This document shows, piece by piece, positions 15,251 through 23,492 of a stretch of DNA of 34,860 bases. The stretch is from positions 1 through 34,860 of the forward strand of contig JAMOSO010000043.1 of the NCBI GenBank assembly GCA_027063065.1, in the 5' to 3' direction. This DNA is from Planctomycetota bacterium (GTDB lineage: Bacteria > Planctomycetota > JAMOSO01). Under the pieces are notes generated by a model. It did no database searches, was not told the DNA's origin, and saw nothing but the letters and a program-made list of their open reading frames with translations. Each line of letters begins with the position of its first letter. Position 1 is the stretch's first letter. A program made the translations under genes and the position numbers.

Positions 15251-16803
15251 TGCACCGAAGAAGTTTGCCAGCAGCGGCTTTGAGTAAACACTTACCTAAT
15301 TATACTTGTGATATTTTAGTTATAGGTTCTGGTGCAGCTGGATTGACAGCGGCAATTAATGCCAGCGCTCAAAATTCATCTATAATTGTTATCACTAAAG
15401 AAAAATTAGGCGAGGGTATTACAAGTCACGCACAAGGAGGCATATCTGCAGTGATGGATCCCAAAGATAATTTTGAGGGTCATATTAATGATACACTTTT
15501 AGCAGGTGCGGGATTATGTGATGAAACGGCCGTTGAAACATTAGTAACAGAAGGACCCGATAGAATTAAGGATTTAATAAACTGGGGTATGCCTTTTGAT
15601 AAGCGTGGTTCTGTTTTGTCTTTAACTCGTGAGGGTGGGCATAGGCATAATCGTATTTTGCATGCAGAAGGTGATGGTACAGGCCGTGTTTTGGCAAGAA
15701 CATTGGCAAAAAAGGCCAGAAATTGCTCTGGTATTACAGTGATGGAACATATTATGTGTGTTTCTTTATTGTCAAAAGATAAACGGGGTTTTGGGGTGCT
15801 TGCTCTTGATACTGTTACAGGACAGTTTAAGCGTATATATTCAAAAGTTACCATAATGGCAACGGGTGGAACAGGTCAGGTGTTTAGAGAAACAACCAAT
15901 CCTGTCGGCGCAACTGGCGATGGTTATGCTATGGCTGTTGGCTCAAAAATGACTTTACGCGATATGGAGTTTGCTCAATTTCATCCAACTGCATTATACT
16001 TGGCAGGAGCGCCTAGATTTTTAATTTCTGAGGCTGTACGTGGTGAAGGTGCAGTATTAGTCAATGCCAGTGGCAAAGCTTTTATGCAAGGCGTACATGA
16101 ATTGGCTGATTTAGCTCCGCGTGATATTGTAGCCCGTGCAATTATTCAAGAGATGGCCAATGAAGGTAGCACTAATGTTTATTTGGATTTGTCTAATATC
16201 TCTCAAGAGACTATCAGGCATAGGTTTCCGGGTATTTTGCATATTTGTTCTACATTTGGCTTGGATATTATTAAGGATCGTATTCCAGTTAGTCCTTGTG
16301 CTCATTATTTAATGGGCGGTATTGAAACAGATTTAAATGGGGCAACTTCTATTGAAGGGGTTTTTGCTTGTGGTGAGGCTGCGCGTACAGGGGTACATGG
16401 AGCTAATCGTTTGGCATCTAATTCTTTATTAGAGGCTTTGGTGTTTGGCAAGCGCGCTAGTGATGCAGCATTACAAAATTTAAAATATGCCAGCTCTAGC
16501 ATAGTTGAAGATGGTTTTTTTACCGAGGGCAAAGAACCAGAAAATTTTAATGTTATCGATGCGCAAAATTCAATTAAATCTTTAATGTGGAAATCATGTG
16601 GAATTATTCGCACTCAACCAGCGTTGGAAAAGTCACTAGGTATTTTGCAAAAATGGGAAGGATATATAAATACTTTAGGTTTTAATCATCGCCACGGTCT
16701 TGAATTGCAAAGTTTGTTGACCACTTGTTGCGAGATGGTTCAGGCAGCTACTGTAAGATTGGATTCGATAGGCGCTCATCATATTGAGGAGATAAATGAG
16801 TAA
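15250..16803 (+). CDS. nadB: L-aspartate oxidase
   Basis: First step of de novo NAD synthesis: FAD-dependent oxidation of aspartate to iminoaspartate. 517 residues. FAD-binding GSGAAGLTAAINA near the N-terminus, HAQGGISAVMD, REGGHRHNRILHAEGDGTGR, FAQFHPTALY, RGEGAVLVN and CGEAARTGVHGANRLASNSL are all typical of NadB rather than the SdhA flavoprotein. nadA and nadC are not in the window. It overlaps the upstream gene by one base and pdxA by eight. Confidence 0.95.
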   Translation: MHRRSLPAAALSKHLPNYTCDILVIGSGAAGLTAAINASAQNSSIIVITKEKLGEGITSHAQGGISAVMDPKDNFEGHINDTLLAGAGLCDETAVETLVTEGPDRIKDLINWGMPFDKRGSVLSLTREGGHRHNRILHAEGDGTGRVLARTLAKKARNCSGITVMEHIMCVSLLSKDKRGFGVLALDTVTGQFKRIYSKVTIMATGGTGQVFRETTNPVGATGDGYAMAVGSKMTLRDMEFAQFHPTALYLAGAPRFLISEAVRGEGAVLVNASGKAFMQGVHELADLAPRDIVARAIIQEMANEGSTNVYLDLSNISQETIRHRFPGILHICSTFGLDIIKDRIPVSPCAHYLMGGIETDLNGATSIEGVFACGEAARTGVHGANRLASNSLLEALVFGKRASDAALQNLKYASSSIVEDGFFTEGKEPENFNVIDAQNSIKSLMWKSCGIIRTQPALEKSLGILQKWEGYINTLGFNHRHGLELQSLLTTCCEMVQAATVRLDSIGAHHIEEINE

Positions 16804-17698
16804 GTTAATTATAACTATGGGCGATCCTGCTGGGATTGGTTCGGAAATTATCAATAAAGCTTTGGCGGATAAAGCATTCAATCAAATTGATAATTTGGAA
16901 ATTTTTGGTGAGGCAGATTTATTACCTAATGTCAAAGTACCTGTTCGTAGTTTTGGGGTTGCTCCAAAAGATATTAAAATGGGTCAAGTTAATGCTCAAT
17001 GTGGCCATGCTGCCTATGTGTATTTAGAAGCGGCAATTAAAGAGTGTTTAGCTGGACGTGCCGATGGTATAGTTACTGCGCCATTGCACAAAGAAGCTTT
17101 AAATTTGGCTGGGCATAAATATCCAGGGCATACGGAAATCTTGGCAGAAAAATCTGGCGTTCAAGATTTTGTTATGTTATTGGCGTGGCCTAAATTTGCA
17201 GTAAGTCATATCACAACTCATGTGCCAGTACGGCAAGCTGTGGATTTAATAACTCAAGAAAAAATACTCACTATTACTAAAATCACTAATCAGGCTATGT
17301 CAAAAATACATGGTTCTAATACCCCTATTGCGGTAGCAGCTTTAAATCCGCATGGTGGCGAAAATGGATTATTAGGTTTGGAGGAAATCGAAACAATTAT
17401 CCCTGCGGTTGAAACTTTGCAAGCACAAGGTTTAAATGTCAAAGGGCCATTTCCAGCGGATACAGCCTTTCACAGAGCGTGGCAAGGAGAGTTTAAAGCG
17501 GTCATCGCAATGTTGCATGACCATGGACACATTGCTGGTAAGCTTGTCGATTTTGATTTAGGTGTCAATTGTACATTGGGTTTGCCCTTTGTGCGGACAT
17601 CGGTTGGACATGGGACAGGATTTGATATTGCAGGTAAAGGTTTAGCCAATCCTCAAAGTTTAATATCGGCAATAGAGATGGCATTTAAATTATTATAA
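16796..17698 (+). CDS. pdxA: 4-hydroxythreonine-4-phosphate dehydrogenase
   Basis: Pyridoxal phosphate synthesis by the DXP-dependent route: NAD-dependent oxidation of 4-phosphohydroxythreonine. 300 residues, slightly shorter than the E. coli enzyme. Motifs: MGDPAGIGSEI at the N-terminus, TAPLHKEAL, YPGHTEILAE, the HDHGHIAGK metal-ligand region, and GLPFVRTSVGHGTGFDIAG. GAGGAGAT gives a strong ribosome site inside the nadB end. Pairing with nadB puts two cofactor pathways in one unit. Confidence 0.95.
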   Translation: MSKLIITMGDPAGIGSEIINKALADKAFNQIDNLEIFGEADLLPNVKVPVRSFGVAPKDIKMGQVNAQCGHAAYVYLEAAIKECLAGRADGIVTAPLHKEALNLAGHKYPGHTEILAEKSGVQDFVMLLAWPKFAVSHITTHVPVRQAVDLITQEKILTITKITNQAMSKIHGSNTPIAVAALNPHGGENGLLGLEEIETIIPAVETLQAQGLNVKGPFPADTAFHRAWQGEFKAVIAMLHDHGHIAGKLVDFDLGVNCTLGLPFVRTSVGHGTGFDIAGKGLANPQSLISAIEMAFKLL

Positions 17699-17711
17699 AA
17701 AAGGAAATATT

Positions 17712-19178
17712 ATGCGTTTATTATCATCAATTTTATTATTAACTTTATTTTGTAATGTTGCACAGGCACGTTCTAGGGTATTTATGCGTGCCGAATCTTT
17801 TAATGACATTTCTCGCGAAGAGTTAGTCGTTAAAACTTTGCAGGCATCTAGATCAACTAATGCTGTACAAAATCGTTTTGCAAGAAATGCCCAACGAGTT
17901 TCATTGACATTGTACTTGTTAGAAGCGCGTCGAAATTACGATACTTATTCGTTAGAAAACCAACGTCAATTAGACTTGATATTTGCAAGACCTGTATCTG
18001 ATAAAACTTTTACATCTTCTAAAGGTGATTTTTTAATACATTATACATTAACAGGGGCTAATGCAGTGTCGTCTGTTGATAATGATGTTGATGGAGTGCC
18101 AGATTATATTAACACAATAGCAAATTATTATGACAACTATTCAACGAAGATATATGCAATGGGTTATCCAGCACCGCTAAATGACGGTGATGGTTTATTT
18201 GATGTTTATATTGAGCATATGGAAAATTCTTATGGGGTAACAATCGCAGAAAGTGTAGATCCAAATGTTAATAGTTCTACCACTTATATGAAATTGAATA
18301 ATAACTTATCTGATGCTGATCTAAAAGAAACAATCGTGCATGAGTTTCATCATGCTATTCAATTTGGTATGGCATTATGGGCTGATAGTTGGTATTACGA
18401 GGCTACATCAACATGGATAGAGGCATACTTCGTTGCTGGCGATATGTATCCTGTTGGTTCTATGCCTGTGCTTTTTGATAATCCAGAAAAATCCTTATCT
18501 GATGCGGATGATGGCGGTTATTCACGCAGTATTTGGAATCAATTTTTAGAGGAGACTAAGGGCGCTTCTAAAATTTGTAAAATTTGGAAAAACCTACAAG
18601 ACACATCAAGTCACACTAATAAATCGGTGTTTAAATCATTTGAAACAGTGATGCTAAATGATTTAACTAATTTTCAAAATACATTTATTCAGTTTACCCA
18701 ATGGAATTTAGCCACATCAAATTACACTCGTTTTAATGGTTCTATACCTACTATTAAGTCAACTAATTTTACATCAGAATCTGATAATATTAGCGGTTAT
18801 ATAGGTGCGTTGGGTGCAAGATATTCTAAAATTGCAGTCGATAATCATGATGTTTTATATGTATCAGTTAATGGTAATAATTCGAAGGCTAAAGTTTATG
18901 TGGCTAAAAAAGATTTTATAGGTGGAGTTACTTTTAATGATGTTGCACTCGATAGCTTAGGTCAAGCTCAGGTTAGTATCGCCAATGTTTCAAATGCTAA
19001 AATAGCAGAGCTGTATATTGTGGCAGTGAATACCTCTATAGAAGAGGGAGACTCTAACGATATTTTAATTAATTATTCTAAACTATCGATGCCATCTATT
19101 CCTCAAACAAGTACAGATGATAGTGCAAGTACATCTGGCTCTACTGGAGGAGGTTGTTTGATAAAGGCTTTATTTTAA
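17712..19178 (+). CDS. Secreted zinc metalloprotease-like protein (MXAN_6640-like)
   Basis: 488 residues. Signal peptide at 1-19 with cleavage after AQA. A Ca-binding-like DNDVDGVPDY segment precedes the catalytic region HEFHHAIQFG (H210, E211, H214) and WYYEATSTWIEAYF, where E230 is a likely third zinc ligand. This matches the MXAN_6640-type putative metalloproteases as I recall them. The last residues form a Ser/Thr/Gly linker then GGGCLIKALF, an unusual Cys-containing tail. AAGGAAAT precedes the ATG. It closes the plus-strand block 13 bases after pdxA and shares its stop with mfd. Substrate unknown. Confidence 0.75.
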   Translation: MRLLSSILLLTLFCNVAQARSRVFMRAESFNDISREELVVKTLQASRSTNAVQNRFARNAQRVSLTLYLLEARRNYDTYSLENQRQLDLIFARPVSDKTFTSSKGDFLIHYTLTGANAVSSVDNDVDGVPDYINTIANYYDNYSTKIYAMGYPAPLNDGDGLFDVYIEHMENSYGVTIAESVDPNVNSSTTYMKLNNNLSDADLKETIVHEFHHAIQFGMALWADSWYYEATSTWIEAYFVAGDMYPVGSMPVLFDNPEKSLSDADDGGYSRSIWNQFLEETKGASKICKIWKNLQDTSSHTNKSVFKSFETVMLNDLTNFQNTFIQFTQWNLATSNYTRFNGSIPTIKSTNFTSESDNISGYIGALGARYSKIAVDNHDVLYVSVNGNNSKAKVYVAKKDFIGGVTFNDVALDSLGQAQVSIANVSNAKIAELYIVAVNTSIEEGDSNDILINYSKLSMPSIPQTSTDDSASTSGSTGGGCLIKALF

Positions 19179-22100
19179 GCTTGCGTGTCCCACATACTTT
19201 GTAGCATAAGTCTAACTTGACCGGGAACAGAAGAATCTTTAGCTGGAATTATTATAGTTTTTTCTGTTACCCGTTTTACATTGTAGTTATTTTGAATTAA
19301 CAGCCCGACAATTTCTTTTGTATCGATACCAGCAGTGGATATGTGAATATCGTGATTGCTAATGGATATTTTACTAATGCCTAATTGTCTGGACAATAAT
19401 ACAATTTTGCTTTCTTCGATTAAAGCTCTGACGCTTTCAGGGTATTTACCGTATTGATCTATAATATCTCCCGCAAAATTATCGATTTGTTCTGTAGATT
19501 TAAATTCGCTTAATGCGCGATATATTTCTATTTTATGACGGTGATCAGCTATGTAATCGTCGGGGATAAATGTCTCTTGTCCTAGGCTTATGCTAACTTC
19601 TATTTCTTGAGCTATGCGTTCACCACGTAGTTGTGAAATGGTATCTTTTAGCATATGACAATATAGCTCATAGCCGATGGACTCCATATGTCCAGACTGG
19701 CTTTTACCTAATAGGTTGCCTGCGCCACGTATTTCCATATCTTGCATAGCTAAGTCAAAACCTGCCCCAACTGCAGAAAAATTGGCAATAGCTTTTAAAC
19801 GTCTTTCGGCTTTTGGATTTAAATCTTTTTCTGGATCGGTTAAAAAATAGGCAAAAGCATTGTATTTATATCTGCCAATGCGGCCGCGTAATTGATGTAA
19901 ATTGGATAGGCCATAGTTGTTGGCATTATTAATAAAAATTGTGTTTACATTTGGTATGTCTAAGCCAGATTCGATTATTGTTGTTGCAACCAATATTTTG
20001 GTTGAGCCTTTTAAAAATGCCATCATTGCTTTTTCGGCTTGGTCGCCATTCATTTGGCCGTGTAGAATCCCAATCGGTACATCTGGAATCAATTGGCTTA
20101 GTTGATTGACTATTGCACCTATGCTATTGACTCGATTATGTACAAAATAAACTTGTCCTCCGCGTTCTAGCTCTCTAATAATTGCCTCTTTGATAACTTT
20201 TTCGTCATAGCGCAATACTTGTGTTTTGATGGCTACTCGCCCTGCAGGAGGTGTTTTTAATGTTGAGATATCTTTGATAGTTAGAAAGCCCATGTGTAAG
20301 GTTCTTGGTATGGGTGTTGCGCTCATAGTTAAAATGTCAACCGTTGAGCGAAACCTTTTAAGGGATTCTTTGGCTTTTACGCCAAAGCGTTGTTCTTCGT
20401 CAATGATAATTAATCCTAAATCATTAAAGCTTACGTCTTTGGATAAAATCCTATGGGTGCCTATTAAAATATCCACGGATCCGCGCCCAAGTTTTTCGAT
20501 AACTTGTTTTTGTTCTGCTGGAGATCTAAATCTATCAATGACTTCAATTAAGACAGCAAAGTTTTTCATTCTTTCGCAAAAGCTACGATAGTGTTGTTCT
20601 GCTAAAATTGTAGTTGGTACTAACACTGCCACTTGTTTACCGCTTTGTACGGCTTTAAATGCGGCACGCATGGCAACTTCGGTTTTACCAAAGCCAACAT
20701 CGCCACATAATAAGCGATCCATAGGTGCGTTAGATTCCATATCTTTTTTGATTTCTGCGGTGGAGATACTTTGATCTGGTGTGTCTTCGTATATAAATTC
20801 TGATTCAAATCGTTTTTGTTCTGCCGTATCTGCACAGCAAGCAAAACCAGTAAATTTTTCGCGTTGAGCTTGGATTTCTAAAAGCTCATGAGCCATTTTT
20901 AAAATGCCTTCATGGGCTTTTTTGCGTTTGCGTTGCCAAGTTTTAGCACCAAGTTTATCGAGTTGAACAATTTTATCTTCACTTATACCTATATATTTTT
21001 GAATTAAGTACAAGTTTGTCATTGGTATTAACAGTTTAGAATTGCCAGCATACATAATGGCTAAACAATCGCTTACAGATCCGTTGGGACGAGTAATGGT
21101 TTCCATATACATAAAGCGACCGATGCCGTGCATACTATGTACAATAAAATCGCCTTCTTCTAACTCGGTAAAGCTGGATATACTTGCACGTTGACGTTTT
21201 GGGATATGTCTAGCGGCACTATCTTTGGGTAGGTGTTCTAAGATGTCTGCGGGGCTCATTAATACAAGGCCTTGTTCGGGTAGAACAATTGCTCCGTTTA
21301 AAATGCCGTTGCTAAATGTTAGCGGTATTTGCGGCAGACGCGCAGTGCATAGTTCTTTGATTTGACTTAAGTCGCTACCGTTATGGCAAAAAAAATGTAT
21401 TTGAAATTGCTCTTGGGCAAACCATGATGCAAAATCTTTATGTTTGTTTTGGATTTCCGTCATATCCATATATTGCATACGGATGGCGCTACGATCATCA
21501 GGCTTGTCGAATGGAGTAATATTTAATGATTTTCGTTTTATAAATTCTTGCCATAAACTTGGGTTGTTTTTAAAAAGAGGTGCTAAACTGTCTTCATCAA
21601 AGCAGATTATTTGCGTGCGTCCTTCAAAATATTCATCAATATGATGTGGCGTAGTGGCGTATGTGGCAGCTTTTAAATCCGATAGAGGTATTTCATGCAA
21701 ACCAAAATTTTTAAGTTGTTTGCGAGTTTCTTGAGTAAGTGGATTGTATATTCTAATGGATTCAATTTCATCATCAAAAAATTCAATACGTACAGGCTCG
21801 TCAGATGAATAAGGAAATATATCAATTACAGCTCCTTTAATGGCAAATTCACCTGGTGTTGAAGCAGTCATCTCGCGTATTAGTCCGGCACCGTCTAACA
21901 TTGCAATTAATTCATTGCGTTCTATTTCCATTCCGACGCGCAATGAAAATAATTTGTCGATAAAGGTTTCTAATGGTATGACAGGTTGCAATAATGCCTC
22001 AGCAGAAGCTACTATACAAGTAGATTCTGAGCTATCGGCTAACAGACGTAATACTTGGGTGCGTTGAGCTAAAATGCTTTCATCAATATCATCAGTTTGT

Positions 22101-22330
22101 TCTGGGAGTATATCCCACGCAGGAAACAGATGAGTATTTGGTAAATCAAAGGCTTTTAAATGTTCTGAAGTTATTAAAGCATCGTTTTCATTTTTACAAA
22201 TTATTAAACTGGGAATATCTTGCGCACGGTATGCCGCTAGTAAATCGGCGGCTGTTGAGGCTAATCCAGATATGGTTTTGGCTTTGTTAAGCCCCTTGAT
22301 ACGACTGAGTGGAGAAGATAGTGTTTTCAT
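19175..22330 (-). CDS. mfd: Transcription-repair coupling factor Mfd
   Basis: DNA translocase that removes stalled RNA polymerase and recruits UvrA. 1051 residues, a little shorter than E. coli Mfd. The N-terminal UvrB-like module spans about 1-340. The RNA polymerase-interacting CarD-like domain is at about 385-450 (EEGDFIVHSMHGIGRF). The helicase core has Walker A GDVGFGKTEV (about 547), DEEQRFGVK (about 644) and MSATPIPRTL. Further on are the HNRVNSI and RGRIGR motifs and a C-terminal TRCF domain. No Shine-Dalgarno is visible 19 bases after rdgB. The stop overlaps that of the metalloprotease in TTAA. Confidence 0.97.
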   Translation of the reverse strand: MKTLSSPLSRIKGLNKAKTISGLASTAADLLAAYRAQDIPSLIICKNENDALITSEHLKAFDLPNTHLFPAWDILPEQTDDIDESILAQRTQVLRLLADSSESTCIVASAEALLQPVIPLETFIDKLFSLRVGMEIERNELIAMLDGAGLIREMTASTPGEFAIKGAVIDIFPYSSDEPVRIEFFDDEIESIRIYNPLTQETRKQLKNFGLHEIPLSDLKAATYATTPHHIDEYFEGRTQIICFDEDSLAPLFKNNPSLWQEFIKRKSLNITPFDKPDDRSAIRMQYMDMTEIQNKHKDFASWFAQEQFQIHFFCHNGSDLSQIKELCTARLPQIPLTFSNGILNGAIVLPEQGLVLMSPADILEHLPKDSAARHIPKRQRASISSFTELEEGDFIVHSMHGIGRFMYMETITRPNGSVSDCLAIMYAGNSKLLIPMTNLYLIQKYIGISEDKIVQLDKLGAKTWQRKRKKAHEGILKMAHELLEIQAQREKFTGFACCADTAEQKRFESEFIYEDTPDQSISTAEIKKDMESNAPMDRLLCGDVGFGKTEVAMRAAFKAVQSGKQVAVLVPTTILAEQHYRSFCERMKNFAVLIEVIDRFRSPAEQKQVIEKLGRGSVDILIGTHRILSKDVSFNDLGLIIIDEEQRFGVKAKESLKRFRSTVDILTMSATPIPRTLHMGFLTIKDISTLKTPPAGRVAIKTQVLRYDEKVIKEAIIRELERGGQVYFVHNRVNSIGAIVNQLSQLIPDVPIGILHGQMNGDQAEKAMMAFLKGSTKILVATTIIESGLDIPNVNTIFINNANNYGLSNLHQLRGRIGRYKYNAFAYFLTDPEKDLNPKAERRLKAIANFSAVGAGFDLAMQDMEIRGAGNLLGKSQSGHMESIGYELYCHMLKDTISQLRGERIAQEIEVSISLGQETFIPDDYIADHRHKIEIYRALSEFKSTEQIDNFAGDIIDQYGKYPESVRALIEESKIVLLSRQLGISKISISNHDIHISTAGIDTKEIVGLLIQNNYNVKRVTEKTIIIPAKDSSVPGQVRLMLQSMWDTQA

Positions 22331-22349
22331 AATTTGTATTGATATTTGA

Positions 22350-22934
22350 TTATGTATTTAAAAATGATTTTAATAATTGCATAGCTTTAGCTCTATGACT
22401 TATTTTGTTTTTTATTTCTTCGCCGAGGTTTGCAAATGTATTGTTATATCCTTTGGGGATAAATAACGGATCGTATCCGAAGCCTCCGCTTCCATTGGCT
22501 GTTTCTAAGATATTGCCTTCACAAATGCCAGTACCAGTAAAAATTACATTTGTTTTATGGACTAAAACCAAAGAACAGGCAAAGTGGGCTTGACGATTTA
22601 ATTGTCCTTGTAGCATTTTTAATAATTTTTTATTATTTTCTGTATCACTTGCATTTTCGCCAGCATATCTTGCACTATAAATACCCGGCGCACCATTGAG
22701 TGCATTTACAACCAATCCAGAATCATCTGCTAAAACCATATCATCGCTCAGTTGTGCAATAGCCATTGCTTTTTTTAAGGCGTTTTCTTCAAAGCTTGAC
22801 CCGTCTTCTAATATGTCAATGTCTATACCTACATCTTTTAAAGACTTAAATTTTATTGCGGGTAGTATAGATTGTATTTCTTGTAATTTATGGGCATTAC
22901 CAGTTGCTACAAGTATTTCGTTTGGTGTTTGCAT
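22350..22934 (-). CDS. rdgB: dITP/XTP pyrophosphatase (RdgB/HAM1)
   Basis: House-cleaning enzyme hydrolysing non-canonical purine triphosphates such as dITP and XTP to monophosphates. 194 residues, typical. Motifs: ILVATGNAHKLQEI at the N-terminus, DDSGLVVNALNGAPGIYSAR, the GFGYDPLFIPKGY segment, and a SHRAKAMQLL C-terminus. It lies between yqeY (10 bases) and mfd, forming a small nucleic-acid maintenance unit. Confidence 0.95.
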   Translation of the reverse strand: MQTPNEILVATGNAHKLQEIQSILPAIKFKSLKDVGIDIDILEDGSSFEENALKKAMAIAQLSDDMVLADDSGLVVNALNGAPGIYSARYAGENASDTENNKKLLKMLQGQLNRQAHFACSLVLVHKTNVIFTGTGICEGNILETANGSGGFGYDPLFIPKGYNNTFANLGEEIKNKISHRAKAMQLLKSFLNT

Positions 22935-22944
22935 ATTGTCTCGA

Positions 22945-23364
22945 TTATAAAAGTGCTTTCACGGCTTTGCCGTCAACACGACCTTTGTAGTTACTCATAA
23001 TTTCACGCATTACCATATTGTCGTTGTCGATACCTTTAGCTCTGGCTTCGGCGATGGCGTTTTTAATTTCTGCTTCGGTTAATTTGGAAGGCAAAAACTT
23101 TTGACAATAGGCTATTTCTGCTTTTAGTTCTGAGCTATATTCTTCACCTTTATCGCCAAATTGATCTAATGCTTTTGTGAGTTTTTTTTGATAGGCGGTG
23201 ATTAATTCGATTACAATGCTATCGGTCATTTCTCCTTCAAAGTTAGGCGATTTTTTCTTTTCTAAGATAACAGCGCGCAACGCTTTGTTAAAAGTTAAAT
23301 TTTGGGTGTCTTTGGCTCGCATTAAATCTTTCATCTCAGCAGTTAAATCAGCTTCTATAGTCAT
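22945..23364 (-). CDS. yqeY: GatB/YqeY domain protein
   Basis: 139 residues, helical, matching the stand-alone YqeY family related to the tail of GatB, which contacts tRNA in the amidotransferase. Recognisable parts are LRAVILEKKKSP, ELKAEIAYCQKFLPSKLTEAEI and a C-terminal VMREIMSNYKGRVDGKAVKALL stretch. The cellular role of stand-alone members is unclear. A GGAGAA ribosome site precedes the ATG. First gene of the yqeY-rdgB-mfd unit. Confidence 0.9.
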   Translation of the reverse strand: MTIEADLTAEMKDLMRAKDTQNLTFNKALRAVILEKKKSPNFEGEMTDSIVIELITAYQKKLTKALDQFGDKGEEYSSELKAEIAYCQKFLPSKLTEAEIKNAIAEARAKGIDNDNMVMREIMSNYKGRVDGKAVKALL

Positions 23365-23393
23365 CGTTGTTCTCCATTTTATATAAAAAATAA

Positions 23394-23421
23394 AGTATAC
23401 AAAAAGATTGGTGTATGTCTT
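23394..23421 (-). promoter_or_regulatory. Probable yqeY-rdgB-mfd promoter (AAGACA-16-TATACT)
   Basis: On the minus strand, AAGACA (23416-23421) and TATACT (23394-23399) are 16 bases apart. The transcript would have a leader of about 25 bases containing GGAGAA, so this is a conventional leadered message, unlike the two other AAGACA promoters. Confidence 0.5.
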
Positions 23422-23440
23422 AATATAATTGAGGTGGTTT

Positions 23441-23468
23441 TTGCAAAAATCACATAAAACGTTACAAT
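23441..23468 (+). promoter_or_regulatory. Probable lepA promoter (TTGCAA-16-TACAAT)
   Basis: TTGCAA (23441-23446) and TACAAT (23463-23468) are 16 bases apart, matching consensus at 4/6 and 5/6 positions. The predicted start lies about 18 bases before the lepA ATG. It is divergent from the yqeY promoter, the two separated by under 20 bases. Confidence 0.5.
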
Positions 23469-23492
23469 CTGTCCTTTAAAATTAACTTTTCT

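Noticed and set aside
20226-20591. 121-residue plus-strand frame within mfd, and similar frames at 15480-15854 (minus strand, within nadB) and 4087-4335 (plus strand, within the STAS-type gene)
   Set aside because: All are antisense to long, clearly homologous or well-coupled genes and show no motif or ribosome site of their own.
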